Assembly (NCBI RefSeq): GCF_031851795.1
Contig: NZ_CP134696.1
Span: forward strand, 2,713,001-2,777,000
Source of the DNA: Pontibacter sp. G13
GTDB lineage: Bacteria > Bacteroidota > Bacteroidia > J057
Length of the DNA stretch: 64,000 nucleotides
Reading direction: 5' to 3'
The position numbers and the translations under genes are program-made. The notes under the pieces were generated by a model. It was not told the origin of the DNA, ran no database searches, and saw only the letters and a list, made by a program, of their open reading frames with translations. The stretch's first letter is position 1. Each line of letters starts with the position of its first letter. Shown here one piece after another: positions 60,978 through 64,000 of this stretch.

Positions 60978-62015
60978 TTAAGAATATGTTTCCAAGTGTT
61001 CCAAAATCTCCTTGACAAAGGCAGGGCCTTGATATATAAACCCGCTGTAGATTTGAACAAGACTCGCTCCAGCATCCAATCGCTCTGAGGCATCTTGGGG
61101 AGTCATGATCCCGCCTACTCCGACGAGAGGCAAAGAACCGTCCGTTTTTTCTGCAAGCATTTTGGTTACCTCTTGAGCGCGCTCGGTTAAGGGTTTTCCG
61201 CTCAGACCTCCTGCTCCAATATGGTCAACCTCTTCTTTGGGAGTTTGAAGGCCCGCTCGACTAATGGTCGTATTGGTAGCGATCAATCCATCCAACTTGG
61301 CATCTGCAGCAACCGCAACGATATCGTCAATTTGAGATTCATTGAGGTCCGGAGCGATCTTCAACAGCAACGGCCGCTGAACAGACTTGCCGGCGTTCAT
61401 TTCTTGAAGCGTGAGCAAGATCCGAGTCAAAGGCTCTCGCTCCTGTAGAGAACGTAGACCTGGCGTATTTGGAGAACTCACATTCACCACAAAGTAATCC
61501 ACGAGATCATGGAGTCGGTCAAAGCAGATTTCATAATCCTTGACAGCCTCTTCATTGGGCGTGACCTTGTTTTTGCCAATATTGGCACCAATGATCATGT
61601 CTCCCTTATCCATATTGGACAAGCGTTTGGCCATCGCTTCGACTCCTTCATTATTAAATCCCATCCGATTAATGAGTGCCTGGTCAGTCGGCAAGCGAAA
61701 TAGTCTCTTTTTGGGATTCCCAGTTTGCGGTTTGGGAGTGACAGTACCCAGTTCGACAAAGCCGAAGCCCATATATTTCCAGGCATCTCCCACGAAAGCG
61801 TCTTTGTCCAGACCAGCAGCCAACCCCACCGGATTCTTGAAATGCAGACCAAACATCTGTTTGGAGAGCTTTGGGGTATCCTTGGCGTACATGGATCGCA
61901 GGATAGGTCCCATTCCTGGGACTTTTATGGCGTTTTTGAAGGAGTTGAGGGTCAAGTGATGGGCCTCTTCCGGGTCCATATTGAAAAGCCAGGGACGAAA
62001 TATCTGCTTGTACAT
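60978..62015 (-). CDS. pyrD: Quinone-dependent dihydroorotate dehydrogenase
   Basis: 345 residues, class 2 PyrD. A short amphipathic N-terminus (MYKQIFRPWLFNMDPEEAHHLTLNSF) fits membrane association. FMN and orotate sites are visible: FKNPVGLAAGLDKDAF, NRMGFNNEGVE, and VVNVSSPNTPGLRSLQ (about 180), the loop with the class 2 catalytic Ser. The enzyme oxidises dihydroorotate to orotate with quinone, the fourth step of pyrimidine synthesis. The ATG is 42 bases after the end of a perfect terminator (62058-62098), so the promoter must lie in that small gap or the terminator be leaky. Confidence 0.95.
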   Translation of the reverse strand: MYKQIFRPWLFNMDPEEAHHLTLNSFKNAIKVPGMGPILRSMYAKDTPKLSKQMFGLHFKNPVGLAAGLDKDAFVGDAWKYMGFGFVELGTVTPKPQTGNPKKRLFRLPTDQALINRMGFNNEGVEAMAKRLSNMDKGDMIIGANIGKNKVTPNEEAVKDYEICFDRLHDLVDYFVVNVSSPNTPGLRSLQEREPLTRILLTLQEMNAGKSVQRPLLLKIAPDLNESQIDDIVAVAADAKLDGLIATNTTISRAGLQTPKEEVDHIGAGGLSGKPLTERAQEVTKMLAEKTDGSLPLVGVGGIMTPQDASERLDAGASLVQIYSGFIYQGPAFVKEILEHLETYS

Positions 62016-62057
62016 GCCGATCAGTGATCAAGGGATGAATGCGGCTGTTCAAAATGA

Positions 62058-62098
62058 CAGACCGCTGAATGCAGCGCAAAGGTAGCATTCAGCGGTCT
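62058..62098 (-). terminator. Terminator of the redoxin gene
   Basis: Perfect 15-bp arms CAGACCGCTGAATGC / GCATTCAGCGGTCTG; on the minus strand followed by TCATTTTG. Confidence 0.75.
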
Positions 62099-62125
62099 GG
62101 GAATAAAGTTTTGAAGAGAAATGGA

Positions 62126-62722
62126 CTATTTCCATTTGATATTGCAACCATTGGGGGTCGTCTGTTCTTCGCCGGGTTCTTTTCCTAAAATGACGCAATC
62201 CAGTGCATCCTCCAAATAATGATGTTTGACAAGTGAGGCATCTAGGGGATTATCATCGATTTTCCCTTGATAGATAATCTTAAACTTCCCTCCATCAGGT
62301 CGGAGGACGAACACCTCTGGATTCTTGGTGGCACCAAACTGCTTGGCTACCGCTTGATCTCCGTCTTTGAGATATTGAAAGCTATAGGAGGAGTTTCGCG
62401 TCATTTGGGATGCTTCGTCCCGGCGACTCATAGAAGCATCATTGCTATTGATAGCAATGAATGCGACATCCTTGGTTTTGTACTTGTCATACAGCATTTG
62501 CAATCGGCCTTCGTATTTGACTGCCCAAGAACAGTGAGAACTTGTAAAAACGACAACTACAGCCTTCTTCCCTTGAAAATCAGAAAGAGAAACAGAGGTC
62601 TCTGCACCATCGGTCAGGGTGAAGTCCGAAATATATCCTTTGTTTTGGGCGAGGAGCGGGTGTGCCCAGATGAGCATGCCCAACAACATGCCTGTAAACA
62701 AGCTGAATGTGGTCTTGACCAT
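62126..62722 (-). CDS. Redoxin/AhpC-like protein with a single active-site Cys
   Basis: 198 residues. A signal peptide (FSLFTGMLLGMLIWAHPLLAQ) and a thioredoxin-fold domain. The active-site segment is FTSSHCSWAVKYEGR: only one Cys stands where redoxins usually have CxxC. A C-terminal GCNIKWK supplies a second Cys. This layout fits the DUF-redoxin group whose typical motif is TSNDCPYAKKY and whose C-terminal Cys is in GCSIKWK. It probably reduces peroxide or a disulphide in the periplasm. It starts 10 bases after the stop of the CKPC thioredoxin gene, so the three genes (PPTase, CKPC protein, redoxin) form one operon. Confidence 0.8.
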   Translation of the reverse strand: MVKTTFSLFTGMLLGMLIWAHPLLAQNKGYISDFTLTDGAETSVSLSDFQGKKAVVVVFTSSHCSWAVKYEGRLQMLYDKYKTKDVAFIAINSNDASMSRRDEASQMTRNSSYSFQYLKDGDQAVAKQFGATKNPEVFVLRPDGGKFKIIYQGKIDDNPLDASLVKHHYLEDALDCVILGKEPGEEQTTPNGCNIKWK

Positions 62723-62732
62723 GAAGATCGGA

Positions 62733-63239
62733 TTAACGATGAAACATTTGATCCTGATGAATGATCATTCGGATCTCGCTTGGGTTGGTCATTCCGGTCT
62801 TTTCCACCAGTCTCCCGCCTTGGGTGAAAATGAGATTGACAGGAATGCTTCGATCCCAATCCGGCACGTATTTCACCATAAATTCTTCCGCGAGGGTAGG
62901 ATCAAGGTGATAAGTGACGAAGTCTACGCCACATCGTTCCAGATATTGTGCCAGAAACAATTTGGAAACTGCGGGTTCATCCATTGATACAAGTAGAACG
63001 TCCGCTTCCCGATCGGAATCTTGCTGAAATTTGGCCAATTCGGGAATTTCTTCAAGGCAGGGCTTGCAGTAGGTCGTGTAGAAATTGACTACTACATAGG
63101 ATTGGGGATGGTCGGAGATCAATTTGTCCAGCTCCGAGGGAGACACCTTCTGTACTTCTGGTCCTTCACCGCCGCTGCTACACGCAAGTTGCAGCATAAG
63201 TAAGGACAAAATCTGGACGTATAAGGTAATGGATCTCAT
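62733..63239 (-). CDS. Thioredoxin-like lipoprotein (CKPC)
   Basis: 168 residues from the ATG at 63239, giving the signal MRSITLYVQILSLLMLQLAC with a lipobox. The thioredoxin domain has VVNFYTTYCKPCLEEIPELAKFQQD, with CKPC near residue 58, and the cis-Pro region DRSIPVNLIFTQGG. Such proteins act as periplasmic disulphide reductases. Its start lies 62 bases inside the PPTase gene on the same strand, an unusually long overlap. The redoxin gene follows after 10 bases, so a shared redox role for these two products is likely. Confidence 0.82.
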   Translation of the reverse strand: MRSITLYVQILSLLMLQLACSSGGEGPEVQKVSPSELDKLISDHPQSYVVVNFYTTYCKPCLEEIPELAKFQQDSDREADVLLVSMDEPAVSKLFLAQYLERCGVDFVTYHLDPTLAEEFMVKYVPDWDRSIPVNLIFTQGGRLVEKTGMTNPSEIRMIIHQDQMFHR

Positions 63240-63834
63240 AACGCTGGAATAGGTCGTCCTTTTGTACGAAGGCAGGAAGAATTCCGTTTCCTTCCAACTG
63301 AAATCCTGCCAAATCCATACCCAAGTTATGCTTAAATGCATGCCCTTCTCCTACGATTTTGTATAGAGTCTCCTTGGCACTCCAAATCAACAAAAACAAT
63401 TCGAAGGATTCGGTCTGGTCATAAAAAGCCAACTCTTCATCGTTCATGAAGAGGAACCGAGTACGGATATTTCTTTTTCTGTGTAAATCTTCAATATCAA
63501 TCCCCACCTCCAAGTTGGGTGATGCAATAGCGGCAGAAAATCCCCCAGAATGAGAATATGATATCTGATTGGTATTGTTGGTCAAGTAAGGCTTCCCAGA
63601 ATGCGTATTGAGCGACTCCACTCGGGAAGTATTGGCAATCTTTAACAGTTCCTTGAGACAAAGCCTACTAGATAGCCATTCCAATCTTTTTTGGGGATGT
63701 ACGATATCCGCCAATCGAGTCCACTCGTTTTCATATAGCTTCACCCGTTCTAAAAAGAACAGCTCGTCTTCCTCAATGTTCCACAAACCAAGGGAGGTGT
63801 TTGGGATGGTGCTTTCGAAGGGGATAAATGGCAT
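63178..63834 (-). CDS. 4'-phosphopantetheinyl transferase (Sfp type)
   Basis: 218 residues, the length of Sfp/HetI-type enzymes. The metal-binding motif is VGIDIEDL (about 109), where Asp-Ile-Glu bind Mg2+. The downstream motif WSAKETLYKIVGEG (about 150) supplies further Glu and Lys. The enzyme moves the phosphopantetheine arm of CoA onto a Ser of acyl, peptidyl or aryl carrier proteins. No polyketide or peptide synthase lies in the window, so the target could be the primary fatty-acid ACP or a distant pathway. It is the first gene of the operon with the CKPC and redoxin genes. Confidence 0.88.
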   Translation of the reverse strand: MPFIPFESTIPNTSLGLWNIEEDELFFLERVKLYENEWTRLADIVHPQKRLEWLSSRLCLKELLKIANTSRVESLNTHSGKPYLTNNTNQISYSHSGGFSAAIASPNLEVGIDIEDLHRKRNIRTRFLFMNDEELAFYDQTESFELFLLIWSAKETLYKIVGEGHAFKHNLGMDLAGFQLEGNGILPAFVQKDDLFQRYEIHYLIRPDFVLTYAATCV

Positions 63835-63890
63835 AGATGTAATATCTGTTCAATGAATTTAACAATATTTAAGTGATTGGGCAATGAAAA

Positions 63891-63925
63891 AAATGGCCAT
63901 CTCGGAATCACCGAGATGGCCATTT
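63891..63925 (-). terminator. Strong terminator at the right edge
   Basis: AAATGGCCATCTCGG / CCGAGATGGCCATTT, 15 perfect pairs, followed on the minus strand by TTTTCATTG. It ends a transcript that enters from the right. Confidence 0.85.
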
Positions 63926-63945
63926 TGAGGGATTATATATAACAA

Positions 63946-63999
63946 TCAATCCGTAAGGAAGGATGATTGCCCTTGATTCTGCAAATATTCGTTGGCTTC
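63946..63999 (-). CDS. C-terminal fragment of an unidentified gene
   Basis: On the minus strand one frame from the right edge reads EANEYLQNQGQSSFLTD and ends at TGA (63946-63948). This is 21 bases before the strong terminator at 63891-63925, as expected for a real gene end. The other two frames are less protein-like. Only 17 residues are visible, so no family can be given. Confidence 0.4.
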   Translation of the reverse strand, partial: EANEYLQNQGQSSFLTD

Positions 64000-64000
64000 A

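Noticed and set aside
1-64000. CRISPR arrays, phage or transposon genes, toxin-antitoxin pairs, canonical rRNA genes
   Set aside because: No regular direct repeats with spacers, no integrase, transposase or structural phage genes and no rRNA-like stretches were found.

Overview
The window looks like chromosomal DNA of a gliding-type Bacteroidota (Bacteroidetes), probably an environmental member of the Cytophagia or Saprospiria; I cannot name a genus. The evidence is: two kinds of type IX secretion (T9SS) C-terminal sorting domain (type A on three proteins, type B/gliding-motility type on one), SprB repeats, promoters of the Bacteroidota form TTTG-N(16-21)-TAnnTTTG, almost no Shine-Dalgarno sequences, and family choices typical of the phylum (archaeal-type ProS, FloA, LolA next to FtsK, DUF4199, quinone-type PyrD). 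There is no phage, IS element, CRISPR array or canonical tRNA/rRNA gene. Most genes lie on the minus strand.

Layout. 1-6 kb: 5' end of proS, an RluD-type pseudouridine synthase, a Tat-exported PhoD-like phosphatase and lgt. 6-15 kb: two very large secreted proteins, one a SprB-repeat T9SS-B protein and one an M43-like protein with a ruined zinc site, followed by a small-RNA candidate. 15-21 kb: an esterase, a GroES-like protein, a lipoprotein cyclophilin, recA, an OmpA-like protein overlapping floA, and an enoyl-CoA hydratase. 21-24 kb: three MarR paralogues in a row. 24-38 kb: a GT39-type membrane glycosyltransferase, an ECF sigma factor, a YqgE/AlgH protein, a TlpA-type thioredoxin, a FadL-type porin, a strange Tyr/Trp- then Arg/Ser/Thr-rich lipoprotein, an RND/MMPL exporter and a single-HKD PLD protein. 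38-50 kb: GH31 glucosidase, DUF4199, DUF2461, a membrane class III cyclase, an NSS sodium symporter and a T9SS thermolysin-like protease. 50-64 kb: two tRNA-like RNA genes, a bacterial voltage-gated cation channel, acyl-CoA dehydrogenase, two lolA-like genes behind ftsK, two tandem outer-membrane barrels (one cut by an in-frame UGA), another T9SS protein, pyrD, a thioredoxin pair and a phosphopantetheinyl transferase.

How the genes fit together. Much of the window serves the cell envelope: Lgt makes lipoproteins, the LolA pair probably carries them to the outer membrane, FadL and the small barrels sit in that membrane, and the T9SS cargo crosses it. The thioredoxin-like proteins probably act on the periplasmic side.

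The strongest unexplained signals are non-coding. (1) A dispersed intergenic element occurs five times (1546-1765, 1780-1964, 20566-20777, 41207-41372, 57288-57451). It has conserved ends and a helix whose bases change while pairing is kept, and three copies follow directly after a terminator. (2) Two adjacent minus-strand RNA genes (49889-50143 and 50257-50386) each have a Bacteroidota promoter, a tRNA-like T-arm, a shared GAGTAGTAGTAGTCC tail and a terminator, but neither is a normal tRNA. (3) A third promoter-to-terminator RNA unit lies at 14743-14886.
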